Part shown: positions 1 through 12,699 of the stretch, piece by piece
Position numbering within the stretch: the stretch's first letter is position 1
Layout: each line of letters starts with the position of its first letter
Source: Spirodela intermedia
Taxonomy: Eukaryota > Streptophyta > Magnoliopsida > Alismatales > Araceae
Assembly: GCA_902729315.2 (NCBI GenBank)
Contig: LR746274.1
Coordinates: 4,305,037 to 4,369,036 of the forward strand
Direction of reading: 5' to 3'
Length of the DNA stretch: 64,000 nt
Notes under the pieces: generated by a model
Seen by the model: only the letters and a program-made list of their open reading frames with translations
What the model was told of the DNA's origin: nothing
Databases searched by the model: none
Translations under genes and position numbers: made by a program

Positions 1-600
1 GCTAAGATCATTTCTAACTTATTTTCTATTAATTTTTGCAATCAAATCTTGATGTATTCATGTTTTTGATGTTCCACAAATAGTGTTTATTCTTTTATTT
101 TCAAATGCAAAATCAATGAGATTAAAGGATGCTTAATGATTGTTGAACTACTAAAATAATATGGAGACATCCATGCCCTACCTATGTGTGTGAATTCTCA
201 AGCACACATTCTCTCTTTCCTTATTATCATCTTATTTCTCTCTCCTTCTCTCATGAGATCACTTCTTCTCTCTCCATCTCTCATGAGATCTCTCCCTTTT
301 TCTCCGTCTCTCTCTTGTGAGACCTTTCTCTCTCTCTATCTCATGTGAGATGTTCTCCTCTCTCTTCTCTCTTTTTTTTCCTCCTTCCTTTCTTCACTTT
401 CCTTCCTTTATTCTTCTCACCTCACCCTTCTATTTTATTATTTCTGTTATTGTTGATAAAATATAAAAACTATTTTGTATATAAACTAAATTAATTTTCA
501 CAATGGATTAATCAATCTCCTTGTATTTGACTTGAGACTTACTTCTATACTAATATTTTATTGTCTTAGTTATAAATATTTTATTAGATAATGTGCACAT
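1..600 (+). mobile_element. Athila-like LTR/leader fragment, copy A
   Basis: This segment is a diverged direct copy of 6711-7490. Both share the stretch around 'aaatgcaaaatca' and 'gagattaaagg', then a CT-rich tract with repeated 'tcatgaga' motifs, then 'ttctcacctcacccttcta'. The second copy runs into a primer-binding-site-like motif, which suggests that this is the LTR or leader of a gypsy element. No coding capacity is visible and the left end lies outside the window. Confidence 0.5.
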
Positions 601-694
601 TAGGTTCCTCTAAAGATAACATATGAAAATTAAAATTTATTTAGAAAATTCTTGAATTTATTTCAAGTTTAATTGTGGATGCTAATAGGACTCT

Positions 695-1130
695 TGTTAA
701 AGCTAGATTTTTGTGTTTTAATTATTTTTATTATTTATTTTATTTTTTAAACTTACAAAATAAATATAGGATATATTGTTAATTTTAAAAGTTTAAATTT
801 AAAATACTTAGAGAAATTTTAAATTATTTAAAAATATAAAATAATAAAATAGAAAGAATATTCCACCCACTAGCAAGCCAACACTTAATAACTAACCTAG
901 AGGGGAGTTGCGATCAAGTGGGTAGATCCAAACATGGGGGAGCCACAAGCTAGGCTTGAGTGGCGAAGGACTCGCTCCGCACATGTGCACGTCACTTCCT
1001 TGCCACATCTTGTGGCCAACTAATCATGGAGCAAGGAGCATCATACACACATGTGTGCATGAGGTGGACCACCTTTGCCTTCTCCCAAGATGGTCCTAGG
1101 CATTATTTTATTTTGAGAGAAGGGATCTCT
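695..1130 (+). repeat. Fragment homologous to the right arm of the 4.6-6.1 kb inverted repeat
   Basis: The fragment begins 'tgttaaagctagattt' and runs through 'cccactagcaagccaacac' to 'ggtcctaggcattatttta', in the same order as 5341-5770. It is thus a single-arm copy of the element that forms the large inverted repeat. It stops abruptly against a family-1 LTR at about 1131. Confidence 0.6.
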
Positions 1131-2708
1131 GATGTGTGATTTTTATAAGTAATTATAGATGATTTAATGTGTCAAATTAAGATCTGTAAAAGCTAAAAGA
1201 ATTGTAATTGAATAAAAAAATTAAAATTTAAAAATTACATAAAATATCATAAAATTTAGTGAAAACTAAGCTGAAAGTAGGAAAGGTAGAGTTCTAACCT
1301 CGCAATGGCGATTGTTAAAATTCTATGTGTTTAGGAGGATCATCAAATGATGTCCACATTCTTAAAGGCTCTCCTTAGACATGGATGACTTGGACATTTG
1401 CTACATTTTTTTTCAAAGTTCAAAAAATGATGGTTGAAGTTAAACTAGTTAAAAATAATAAAATAAAGTTGTGAAATCACAATAACAATGCATCGACAAT
1501 GCATCATAATCTTGAGTATTTAGGAGGACTATCATGTAATTTTCATAACCTCAAAAGCTCTACTTAGACAAAGAAAGTATGAGTAATCTTTAGATCTTCT
1601 TGCAAAGTCTAGAAATCAATGAAGTAGATTATTGAATTATTTTCGGTGGTTCTCACCTAGTAGAGTAGAAAAATGGCAACTTTGTGATACTCTAGCAGCT
1701 ATCACTCGATATAGATTAGCTAAATGGAGGTGGGGCATCTTAGGGAGCTTCATCCTCATCTCTATGAAGCAAAAAGAGGCTCTTCAACACATCTAATACG
1801 TTATTAAGAGGTGATGACTTGTCTCTTGATAGATCATCCTCTTCCTGATGACAACTTATTCGTCGATCAATCAGAGATGATTTGCTCAATGGATTCATGA
1901 TTTTTTTATCTAAAATCATTTAGTAATTTTAGAAACAATATTTCATAAATTACATTGATAGCTTAATTACTAGTAATTAAGTGATTTTGATAGCTTAATA
2001 ATTCACCAGAAATCTATAGGAAAACTATAATTTAATTAGATAAAAATATGAGTTTTGACTATGGTAAGATTCGAACTCTCGTCAATCACCCACCTACATG
2101 AGAGAGAGTAAAATAAGTATGTAAATACCCACATAAGTGACATCATCAAGATACCTCCTTCTAATAAATAAGGGATATTTGAGGTACAAAAATTATTAAA
2201 ATATTTTGAGAAGGTTGTGACTACTAGTTGTCTCACATCGGTTATATGCCAAATTTTAAAACAAATATATAGTAATACAAGATTTGGCAAATAATGAGTC
2301 ATTTTCTCATATGTGTATAACCACTCTTTGTCCCATGCTTGATTGGCCACTAGTGATGTGAAAGAAGAGTAATGCACACGTGTCCTTTATCAGTCCATTC
2401 TTAGTTGCTTGAGCCCCTACTTGCAACTCAGCTCAACTATGCTTTCGACATGCTTGTAGACCCAATTGGCTAGTGGGTTCTCCCCTTTTTCTATCTTTTT
2501 GTTTTATTTTATTTTATTTATTTATCTCAAAAATAAAATTCTATAAATTATATAAATTCATATAAAATCACATAATTATCTAAAAATTTATATTAACTAA
2601 CTAAAAACTATTTTTCATAATTTCATAAAAATATGTCTATTTATCATGAATTAAGATTAAAAGTATATTATTAATTAATTATTAGCTCATGATAATGAAG
2701 ACTTATCA
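1131..2708 (-). mobile_element. Family-1 LTR, long subtype, truncated
   Basis: A reverse-oriented copy of the family-1 LTR ends with the standard reversed terminus 'gataatgaagacttatca'. The other terminus (expected 'TGACGTGACTCAG') and the neighbouring few hundred bases are missing, so the copy is truncated at about 1131. It carries the extra 150-bp segment of the long subtype and is strongly C-to-T decayed. It abuts a plus-oriented LTR piece at 2709. Confidence 0.75.
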
Positions 2709-3760
2709 TAGCGCATTGTTACTAAAAGTGATCAATGAACAAGTTGTTGTCAAAAAGAGGATGATCTGTTGGCCGATGAATTACCGCCTCTTAAGAGCAT
2801 ACTAGATGTAATGAAGAACCTCATCTTCTTGTGTGGACCTAAGGATGAAGCTTTCTAAGATGCACCTCACCTTTATCTAACTCATCTCCATTGGGTGACA
2901 GCCACTAAAGAATCGCAAAGTCATCATTTTTCTAGTCTTTCTAGTGATAGACGTTGGAGATAATCTAATGACCCACTTTATTAATCTCTAGATTTTACAA
3001 GAAAATCTAGAAATTACCTATATCATCCTTGTCTAAGAAGAGCTTTGAGGTCATAGACATTGCATGATAATCTTCTCAAATGTTTAAGATTCTGACACAT
3101 CGTTAACACATTGCCATTGCAACATTGAAACTCTATTTTATTATTTTTAACTAGTTTAAACTTTCATCATCATTTTCTAGACTTTGAAAAAAGATTTAGT
3201 GAATGTCTAGGTTGTTCATGTCCAAAGAGAATTTTCAAGGCCATGGACATCATTTGATGATCTTTCCAAATATAGACAAAATTTCAGTGATCACTATCAT
3301 AAAGTAGAAACTTTATCTTTCCTATTTTTAACTTAATTTTTACTTCATTTAGTGATATTTTATGTGATTTAATTTTTGAAACTATTCTTCATTCAATTAC
3401 GATTTTTTTAGTTTTTATAGATATTAATTTGATCAATTAAATTGTACTTAATCGAATGTAAGAATCATCAGGTAGAACTTTATTTCCATCTAAATCACAT
3501 TTTTTGGGTACTAATGTCATCTTAATGTCTGCATCCTTTTTTTGTGAATTTTTAAATAAATTTTATATTCATCATTTAGTATAAAAATTATAAAAAAATA
3601 TATTTTTAAAAAATATGAAATATTATAGTACATCTCTATGATTGACTAAGAAAATTATCACCATATTTTAAACTTTTGAAACATGTAAAAAATTAGTATT
3701 TTTTAGTTTTATAAATATTTAAATTTATATAATATATTATACAACAACTAAGTCACGTCA
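2709..3760 (+). mobile_element. Family-1 LTR, 3' portion
   Basis: This is plus-oriented family-1 sequence from the middle of the LTR ('cattgttactaaaa') to the canonical end 'aactaagtcacgtca'. It contains an additional copy of the roughly 140-bp internal segment that is also duplicated in other family members. The matching 5' half is absent upstream, so the earlier nested arrangement was partly deleted. Confidence 0.7.
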
Positions 3761-4627
3761 TATTCAGTCCTTTAAATTATGGCTTTTGCTTGTAATGTAT
3801 ATTTCATTTCTTACATGAAGGATAGATTCTTTCAACAAGACCAACACTTCACCATCATTATGACTATACATAATTTTCTATGAAATGGATACATAAGGGT
3901 GTGGGAGTGAGAAAGCGAGCAAGGTAGAGTGAGAGTTGTATTTTTTCACTAGTTTTATATAGTGTGTGCACATTGTTTTTTCTATAGCTGATGTTAACTA
4001 TTGCAAAACTAACATTTTTAGACAATACATTCTGTATTAATGCACAAAAAAATTTAGGCCTTCTCTTTGATGTAGTATCATGCCTCTCTTTCCACCAACC
4101 AAGGTTCTTGTAGTAGAACTTCAGCACTTGAGAGATGCATAAGCATACATCCATATAGTGGTGTGCTAGCACTACACAACAAATGCAAGTTGGCACTAGA
4201 TGTGTAGGAGTTCACAACAGCAAGGCATCGCATGTCCAAGGAGTAATGGGAGGCATGTGGACATATGCAACATGAGCAATCAACTCTATCAATGAGGGAC
4301 AAGGTTCTTGGGGCCTCCCCATGAACTTCACTGATTGTTGGTGTGGTGCAATGCAACTATGACATGGCATCAGCATGGTAGTAGTGAGATAGGGGTTAAT
4401 ATGCATGTAACAATCATCGTGGCATGATGACCCCTAGCAAGTTATAGTGCAGGTGGTGTAGTGAGGTAGAGGTTAATAGGTGCTGAAATCATGCTGGCTG
4501 TTATCTCCAGCCCTTCTCTATAAGTAGGGGAGATGTTCAATGTCCCTCTTCCCCACTATATTCTCTATAAGTAGGGGAGACCTATCTAATGTCTATGATC
4601 ATCTTCTCTTGGTGTCTCTATAAGTAG
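3761..4627. other. Unassigned AT-rich spacer with a short tandem motif
   Basis: I find no convincing gene or recognisable transposon in this stretch. It contains three spaced copies of 'tctctataagtagg' near 4515, 4562 and 4614 (spacing about 47 and 52 bp). Short open frames here have no family features. Confidence 0.4.
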
Positions 4628-6103
4628 GATCAATCCACTGCAAACCGCTACCAATTGGGAACTAAAGTTTTGATACCATGGCACCTCTATAGCTGTCGGA
4701 TTGGCCTTTAAGGCCATGTGCATGCTACACGGCGTCAGATTTGTGAACCATCAATGAATTGCTCTACACACCTGATATTATGATGGTTGGCCAACTACAA
4801 GATTAGGTGAATCGTATGACGTGACTCTCTGTGTACCACTAGATCACACCACACTCCAAATGGCTGCACTAAAATAGATGAAAATATTTAGTCCCACATC
4901 AAAAATATTTCATAACATATGCTGAGTATAAACTAAAGCTACATCTATCAATTGAGATCCCTTCTCTTAAAATAAAATAATGCCCTGGACCATCTTGGGA
5001 GAAGGTAATAAGGTGGTCCGCCCTCACACACATAGGTGGTATGAGTGCTCCTTGCCCCATGACTGGTTGGCCACTCGGACATAAAAGGAGAGTTACACAC
5101 ACATGTGTAGAGCAATGCCTTCACCACTCAAGCCTAGTTCATGGCTCCCCTACTCTAGGTCTACCCCCTTGACTGTTGTCCCCGCTCTAGGTTAGTTGTC
5201 AAATGCAAACTTGTCAGGGGGTGGAAGAATTTTTTATATTTTATTATTTTTATTTTAATAATAAAAAATTATGCTAAGTATTCTAACTTTAATCTTCTAA
5301 AATTAACAATATATCCTATATTTATTCTACAAGTGTTAAAGCTAGATTTATGTGTTTTAATTAGTTTTATTGTTTGATTTTATTTTGTTAACTTGTAGAA
5401 TAAATAGGATATATTGTTAATTTTAAAAGTTTGAAGTTAAAATACTTAGCATAAATTTTTTATTATTAAAATGAAAAGAATAAAATATAAAAATTCTTCC
5501 ACCCACTAGCAAGCCAACACTCGGCAGCTAACCCAGAGGGGGGATAGTAGTCGAGTGGGTAGACCTAGACCAAGGGAACAACGAGTTGGGGCTTGAGTGG
5601 CAAAAGCCTCACTCTGCATATGTGTGCATTGCTCCCCTTTCATGTCTCAATGGCCAACTAGTCATGGGGCAAGGAGCACCTTTACATAGGTGCACGTGCA
5701 AGGGTGGACCACCTTATTGCCTTCTCCCAAGATAGTCCTAGGCATTATTTTATTTCAGGAGAAGGAATCTGTGCTGAGAGATCGTAGCTTTGGTTTATAT
5801 TTGGCATCTATTTTGAAATATTTTCGATGTGGGACTAAACATTTTCATCTATTTCAGCTAGTCATTTGGAGTGTGGTGTGATCCAGTGGTACGCAAAGAG
5901 CTACGTCATCTGATTAGCTAGATCTTGTAGTTGACAAACTGCAATAATACTAGATGTGTAAGGCGATCCATCAGCGATTCACAAATCCAACACCACTCAG
6001 CATGCATGTGGCCTTAAAGGTTGATCTGATGGCTATGGAGGCACCATGGTACCAAAACATAAGTTCCTATTGGCAAAGGTTCATGGCAGGTTGATCTTGT
6101 GTT
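4628..6103. repeat. Large inverted repeat, arms about 700 bp
   Basis: The left arm (about 4628-5333) and right arm (about 5390-6103) are reverse complements of each other, with a spacer of about 56 bp. Matching landmarks are 'gataccatggcacctctat' against 'ggcaccatggtacc', 'tagtcccacatc' against 'gatgtgggacta', 'ctcggacat' against 'catgtctcaatgg', and 'ggtggaagaa' against 'ttcttccaccc'. Identity looks like 75-85% by eye. The arms also have a single-arm relative at 695-1130. It could be a foldback element or two head-to-head LTRs; a transcript would form a long hairpin. Confidence 0.75.
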
Positions 6104-6710
6104 GCTCAGAGTGCCACGTGACCAAACTCATTTGATCTAATGGCTTGTGAAGCACCACGATACTAGGAACTTAAGGTCACTATTAGTGATATAAAGACAT
6201 TAATCAATTATTATCTAGTAAAATAGATATTATTGATTATCTTTAAAATCCTAACAATAGTCACAAATATGGCAATCTATCCTTCCCTCCTTTTGCATGA
6301 TTGATGTCTCTAGCGATTGGCAATCTTCTTTCTTCTTGCCCCGAGTGCACTCAAGGCCTTCAGCGAGTGGTTAGCTTCTCCCTTCTTCCCTCAAATGACG
6401 GTGACAGCATGGTTGACCCTTCTTTCGGCTGATCTCTCTAACAAGTGGTGTAGTGCCTCTAGACAATACTTTTATGACTTCTAACATGGTGTGGCATGAT
6501 TGGACTAAACCAAGCCATCACATCAGTGTCTCTAGTTGTCTAGGAGGCAGATTAAACTTTGGCAATAATTTAGTTTCTACTTTCAACATTTACTTACCTA
6601 CTTTTGTCATTTATTTACATTTTACGACAAGCTATTTCCATTTCATGCACATTTCAAAACTTGATGAATGATCTTCATTCTTCTGAATCCTTTGAAGCTT
6701 GTCTGAGATC
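6104..6710. other. Unassigned, possibly upstream part of an Athila-like LTR
   Basis: There is no gene-like structure. The segment runs without a visible break into the Athila-like leader at 6711 and may be part of the same LTR. Short frames (for example near 6453-6671) have no recognisable domain. Confidence 0.3.
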
Positions 6711-7688
6711 AAGTTAAGATTATTTCCAACTTGTTTTCTATTGATTAATGTAGTTGAATCTCAACATATTAATGTTCCCAGTGTTCTGTGAATAATGAGT
6801 ATTTTTCTATTTTCAAATGCAAAATCACCGAGATTAAAGGCTGATTAATGAGCATTCAATGGTTAAAACAAGTTGGAGACATTCACAGTTGACCTCATGT
6901 CATGTGTGTGAATCCTCGAGCACATGTTCATCTGAGAAAATGGGTTGACCAAATTTCTCTTTCTTCATTTTCATCTTATTTCTCTCCCTCCCTCTCTCAT
7001 GAGACCTCTCTTCTCTCTCTGTCTCTCGTGAGATCTCTCCCTTTCTCTCCCTCTCTCTCTATCAATCTCCTTCTCTTTCTCTCTCTTGATTGATCTCCCT
7101 CTCTCTCCTTCTCTCTCCCTCTCTTGTGAGACTTTTCTCTCTCTCCATCTCACGTGAGATTTCTTTCCTCCTCTCTCTTGCTCTCCCTTTCACGAGAGAT
7201 CTCATCCCTTCTCTCTCTCATGAGAGCTCTCTCTTCTCTCTCTCTTTTCCTCCTTCCTTTTCTCTTCTTCCCTTTCTTTATTCTTCTCACCTCACCCTTC
7301 TATTTTATTATTTTTGTTAAGTATTAATAAATTATTTAAATCATTTTCTATATAAATTAAATTAGTTTTGACAATGAATTAATAAAACACATTGTGTTCT
7401 ACCTGAGACCTACTTCTATACTAGTATTTTATTATGTCTTAGTTATAAATATTATTAGATAGTGTGTATTTAAACATAACAACAAGTGCACACCATCTTT
7501 TTGGCATCATTGCTGGAGAGATCTATTTTTAATCATTGTTAATTAATTTAAAATCATATTAAAACACATAATTCTAGCTTTGACAAATGAGCATTTCTTG
7601 TCAAGAAAACTATTGATGGAAACCTTGAGCCAACTTCAAAGAAAATGACTAGATAAATCACTATAAATCAAAGTCTAGAGATGTGCTA
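6711..7688 (+). mobile_element. Athila-like LTR/leader fragment, copy B, with PBS-like site
   Basis: This is the second copy of the window-start repeat, with the CT-rich tract at about 6950-7260 and 'ttctcacctcacccttcta'. At about 7499-7520 it reads 'ttttggcatcattgctgg', a decayed form of the 'TTTTTGGCGCCGTTGCCGGG' block. That block typically follows the 5' LTR of Athila/Tat-type Ty3/gypsy elements. About 170 bp of leader or gag start follows, then a family-1 solo LTR interrupts it. The element is dead: no long reading frame follows. Confidence 0.55.
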
Positions 7689-9329
7689 TGATGTGACTCA
7701 ATTGTTGTATAGTAAATCACGCAAATTTAAAAATTATAAAACTAGAAAATATAATTTTTTAGATATTTAGAAGTATTTTTGAACAAATATATCAATTATA
7801 ATTTAATAAAACTTCTAAAAAATAGCAATAATTTTCCAAGTCGATCACAAGATGTAATATAGTATCTAGTAATTATTTAGAACTTTTCTCAATGAATACA
7901 ATTTTCTATGAATTTTATACCAAGAAATGAAAAGGAAATATATTTAAAATTCACAAAAAAGGGAAATAAGGGTGCAGACGTCAAGATGACGTCAGCCCCG
8001 GCGAATGCGAATCAGGCAAAAACAAAGTTCCACCTAGTAATTCTTACATAAGTGATTATAGATAATTTAATTAATCAAATTAAGATCTGTAAAAGCCGAA
8101 AGAATCGTAATTGAATAAAGTATATTTTTGTAAATTAAAATCACAAAAATTATTACTAAATGAAGCGTAAAGTAAGTTGAAAGTAGGAAAATAGAGTTCT
8201 AGCATTGGGACGATGATACATCGGTGATGCACTGGAATCTTGAGTATTTGAGAGGATCGTCATGCAATATTCATAGCCTCGAAGGCTCTACTTAGACAAA
8301 GACGACGTGGGCAATCTTTAGATCTCCTTGCAAAGTCTAGAGATTAATCAAATGGGTCGTTAAATCATCTCTGATGGCTATCACCTAACGGAGCAGAAAA
8401 ATGACAACTTGATGGCTCTCCGGCGGCTGTCACTTGACAAAGAGAAGTTGAATAGAGGTGGGGTGTGTGTTAGAGAGCTTCATCCTCAAGTCTGCATAGC
8501 AAGAGGAGACTCTTCATTTCATCTGATATACTCTCAAGAGGTGGCGACTCGTCTCTCAGTAGATCATTCTCTTCTCGATGATCACTTGTTCAAAGATCAA
8601 TCAATCGGAGATGCTTTACTCGATGGATTCGTGATCCTTTTATCACAAATCATTTAGCAATTTTAGTAACAATGCTCTGCGAATCGTGTTGATAAGATTT
8701 TTGTCGATGATTTAGCAATTCTAGTTGCTTAATCCTTCACCGACGATTTATAGGAAAGTCGTGATAATTAGATAAAAAAATATGAGTTTTAGCTTTGGGA
8801 GGATTCAAACTCGCACTAGTTGCCTACCCTTCTTGAGGAAGGTGTGACACGAGTTTAGTCTCACATTGGTTGTGCGCCAATTTTTCGGGTGAATATATAC
8901 TAATGTTACATTTCTAAGCAAGTCCCTTTTCTCACATGTATGACCACTCCTTGCCCCACAATTGGCTGGCCACTGGCAATGTAGAAAGGGAGTGGTGCAC
9001 ATGTGCCCCTATTGGTCCAAGCTACTTGAGCCTTTACTCACAACTACTCCCCAACTAAGCTTTCGACCCGTTTGCGGGCCTGGCTGGCCGATAGGTCCCC
9101 CTCATTTTGTCTTATTTTTATTTTTTATTTTTTTCTTTATTTATCTCAAAAGTAAGATTGTAAAAATTATATAAATTTATGTAAAATTACATAATTACCC
9201 AAAAATTCACATTAATCAATTGAAAACTACTTTTCACACTTTAACATAAGTATAAGTTTATTTATCATGAGTTAAGGTTAAAACTATATTATTTACTAAT
9301 TATTAACTCATGATAATGAAGACTTATCA
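7689..9329 (-). mobile_element. Family-1 solo LTR (TSD TGCTA/TGCTC)
   Basis: Reversed LTR starting 'TGATGTGACTCAATTG' and ending 'gaagacttatca'. The 5 bases before it are TGCTA and the 5 after it are TGCTC, an imperfect target-site duplication (4 of 5). It includes the 'gacgtcaagatgacgtca' block near 7977. Short subtype. It has no internal coding region, so it is a solo LTR left by LTR-LTR recombination. Confidence 0.8.
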
Positions 9330-10767
9330 TGCTCTTATTCATCATTCTTGCACCTTGTCCTATTTCAAAGGTGAGGAGAGAAACAATTTTCCTTGTCCTC
9401 ATTCCTTATCCTTAGTGTTCTAAAATTGTTCCTACTTTTAATAGCCAAGATGATGGTGGGGCAATTGTGTGAAGATGGAGTTGAAAGTAATAGAGGAGGT
9501 CATGGAGGCAGCCCTTCATTTGGAGGCTTTAGAAGGGGCACACATATGGATCTATGAGCAGCAATGTGGGACCTATGAGTGTTCATGGTGGTTCATCAGT
9601 CAAGTACATTGTCATGTGCTTCCCAAATCTCCTCCTCTTCAGATGGCTTTCCTCACATTTTTCCACCCATATCTTATTTTTGACATTACTGAAGTCATTG
9701 GTCATTGAAAAGGTGCTGCCAATGATGAGAGAACCAGTGGCTAGAGAGAGAGGAGAGAGAAATGTAAAGGTGAAATTAATAGATTAATCAAATTATAAAA
9801 TAGATACATATCTTTATAATAGTACAAATCTAGTGTGTTGGATGCAATTAATTAGTTTCACTTATCCCAAAACCAGATCTGACTCACCCATAAATGGAAA
9901 GGATAATTATTAAAAGTAAAAATATATATATACATAAATAAAAGATTCCTCATGTTATCCAACATAAGTAATACATAAGTAATATCTTGTTATCCAACAT
10001 TCCTCATGTTAGTAAATAGATGTGAGCTTCTAGAAGGCTGGTCCACCAAATCTCAACTTAGATGTGAGCTTCTAGAAGGCTGGTCCACCAAATCTTTAGA
10101 TGAGAATATACATCAACTATTCATGGGTTGAGATATATGACTCATAGATGATGTCACTATCAGGCTTTTCATTGATGTAGAGCCAATCAGTCTTTGATAT
10201 ACTTGGTATGATCATATTATATTGGGTTGCATGTGATACTTATCATAGATTTATTATTACAATACAATCTAATCAACCCTACCATTTGACTAAGAGATCT
10301 TCAAAGATTTTTTTCATCTACATGACTTTGTATATTCCTTGTGCCACAATCTAATCAAACTTACCATTTGACTGACTATTATTGAAATCTCTACACCTAT
10401 ATTATAATTATTGTTAAATATTGAAGGTAGGGTCATGCATAAGAGGTGAACTTCTACTAGAAGATCCCTCTAGATATTGAAAACTATCTATAGTTGAGAG
10501 GTGAACTTCCTTTGAACATATATAAATTGACTAGAGAGAGCTACAAAGCATGCAATGTTCAATCTAGTGAGGGAAAGATAAGTTAATTTCACATGAGGCA
10601 TTGATACTTCAACTTATCTATAGAGTTACTTTCTTTTGTATTCCCTAGTTTATGATTTAGATCTGTGAGGGCACGTGTTGATCTGAGTCAATCTTTGATT
10701 CCTCAAATTATCTTTTTTCATTTCAATTCTATCTGCATTCACAACATATCTCAAAGTACAATACTAT
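9330..10767. other. Unassigned spacer with a 42-bp tandem duplication
   Basis: No gene is supported. The frame near 9554-9787 has no recognisable domain. The main structure is a perfect 36-bp unit beginning 'agatgtgagcttctagaagg' at 10018-10053, repeated at 10060-10095. The nearby 'tatccaacat' repeats suggest old transposon debris that I could not classify. Confidence 0.4.
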
Positions 10768-12505
10768 TGACGTGACAATTTTTGTATAATAAATAACACA
10801 AACTTAAAATTTATCAAACTAGAAAACTAATTTTCAGATATTTATAAGTATTTCTAAACAAATATATCAATTATAATTCCATTAAACTTTTAAAAATAAT
10901 GATAATTTTTTAGGACGATCACAAGGATTTATGATAATATCAGTTAATTTTTTAGAATTTTTTTCAAAGAATAAGATGTTTTATGAATTTTATACTAAGC
11001 AATGAAAATAAAATATATTTAAAATTTATGAAAAAAGGAAATAAGGGTGCAGAAGTCAGGATGACATCAGCACCCGACAAATATGAATAAAAAAAAATAG
11101 AGTTCCACCTAGAGATTCTTACAAAAGTAATTATAAATGATTTAATTAATCACATTAAGATCTATAAAAGTTGAAAGAATCATAATTGAATGAAGTATAG
11201 TTTGGTAAATTTAAATCACACAAATTATCACTAAATTAAATAGAAATTAAGTTAAAAATAGAAAAATAGAATTCTAGTGTTATAGTGGTGATGCATCGAC
11301 GATGCACCATAATCTTGAGCATTCAAAAGGATCGTTGTGTAGTGTCCACAGTCTTGAAAGCTTTTCTTAGATAAGGATGACATGAGTAATTTCTAGATTT
11401 CCTTGCAAAATCTACAAATCAATAAAATAGATTGTCAAATCATCTCCAACAATTGTCACCTAGTGGAGCGGAAAAATGACAACTTTGTGGCTCTCTGACT
11501 GTTGTCACTTGACAGAGAGGAGTTAGATAGAGGTGGGATGCATGTGAGGGAGTTTTATCCTTAGGTCTGTACAATAAGAGAAGACTCTTCATCAGATCCG
11601 ATACGCTCTCAAGAGGTGACGACTCATCTCTAAGTAGATCATCTTCTTCTTGATGATGGCTTGTTCGTCGATCAATTAGAGATGATTTACTCGATGGATT
11701 TACAATCCTTTTATCACGAATCATTTGACAATTTTAGTAACAATTCTCCGCGAATCACATTGACGAGATTTTTAGCGATGATCTAATGATTCTGGTGGCT
11801 TAATCCTTCATTGATGATTTATAGGAAAGTCACGATAATCAGATAAAAATATGAGTTTTGACTCTAAGAGGATTTGAACTTGTGTTAGTTGTCTGCCTTC
11901 ATAAGAGAGATTGAAATAAGTACTCTAATGCTCTTATAAAGTAACGTTATCATAGTATATCTCTATTATAATTAAGGAGTAGTTTAGATATTAAAATTTT
12001 TGAAGCCTTTCAGGAGAAAGTGTGATGCGGGTTTAGTCCCACATCATTTGTGTGATGAAGTTTTGGGTGAATATATAGTAATATCACATTTATAAGTAAT
12101 GTCCCTTTCTCCCGCATGTACGACCACTCCTTACCCCATAGCTAGCTAGCCACTAATGATATGGAAAAGGAGTGATGCACATGCCCCCATCAATTTTAGC
12201 TGCTCAAGCCCTTGCTCGTAGCTCCCTTCGACTACGCTTCCAACACACTTGAAGGCCCGGCTGGCTGGTGGGTCCCCCCTTTTACTAAATGTTTATTTTA
12301 ACTTCTTTTTCTTCATTTCTTTCAAAACTAGGATTATAAAAATCATATAAATTCGTAAAAAATAACATAATTAATTAAAAAATTACATTAATTAAAGAAA
12401 AATCACTTTTTACAATTTAACACAAAGATAAGTCAATTTATCATGAATTAAGGCTAAAAGTATACTATTTACTAATTATTAACTCATGATAATGAAGACT
12501 TATCA
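10768..12505 (-). mobile_element. Family-1 solo LTR, long subtype (TSD ACTAT)
   Basis: Reversed LTR from 'TGACGTGACAATT' to 'gaagacttatca', flanked on both sides by a perfect 5-bp duplication, ACTAT. It contains the long-subtype segment near 11900-12010. It is inserted beside the gypsy gag/protease relic at 12.7-14.0 kb. Confidence 0.9.
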
Positions 12506-12699
12506 ACTATCAACCATGAAGTTATATTTCTTTATACTGATGTGTTAAGTAGTATATTGTAGAACTTGTAATACTTTCCTTAAATGACTAACATATTCTT
12601 TATTAATGATGTTTTAGATTAAATATTACCACAATAAATAATAATAATTTTTTAAAAAACAATTTTAAACTACATTTATCATCTCATAAAAGTACTTGA

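Noticed and set aside
6902-7320. Ser/Leu-rich and Arg/Glu-rich open frames
   Set aside because: They are translations of a CT-dinucleotide-rich tract; open frames on both strands are a product of composition.
9469-9787. Possible small gene (overlapping frames)
   Set aside because: No recognisable domain, no splice context and no conserved start. It lies between transposon fragments.
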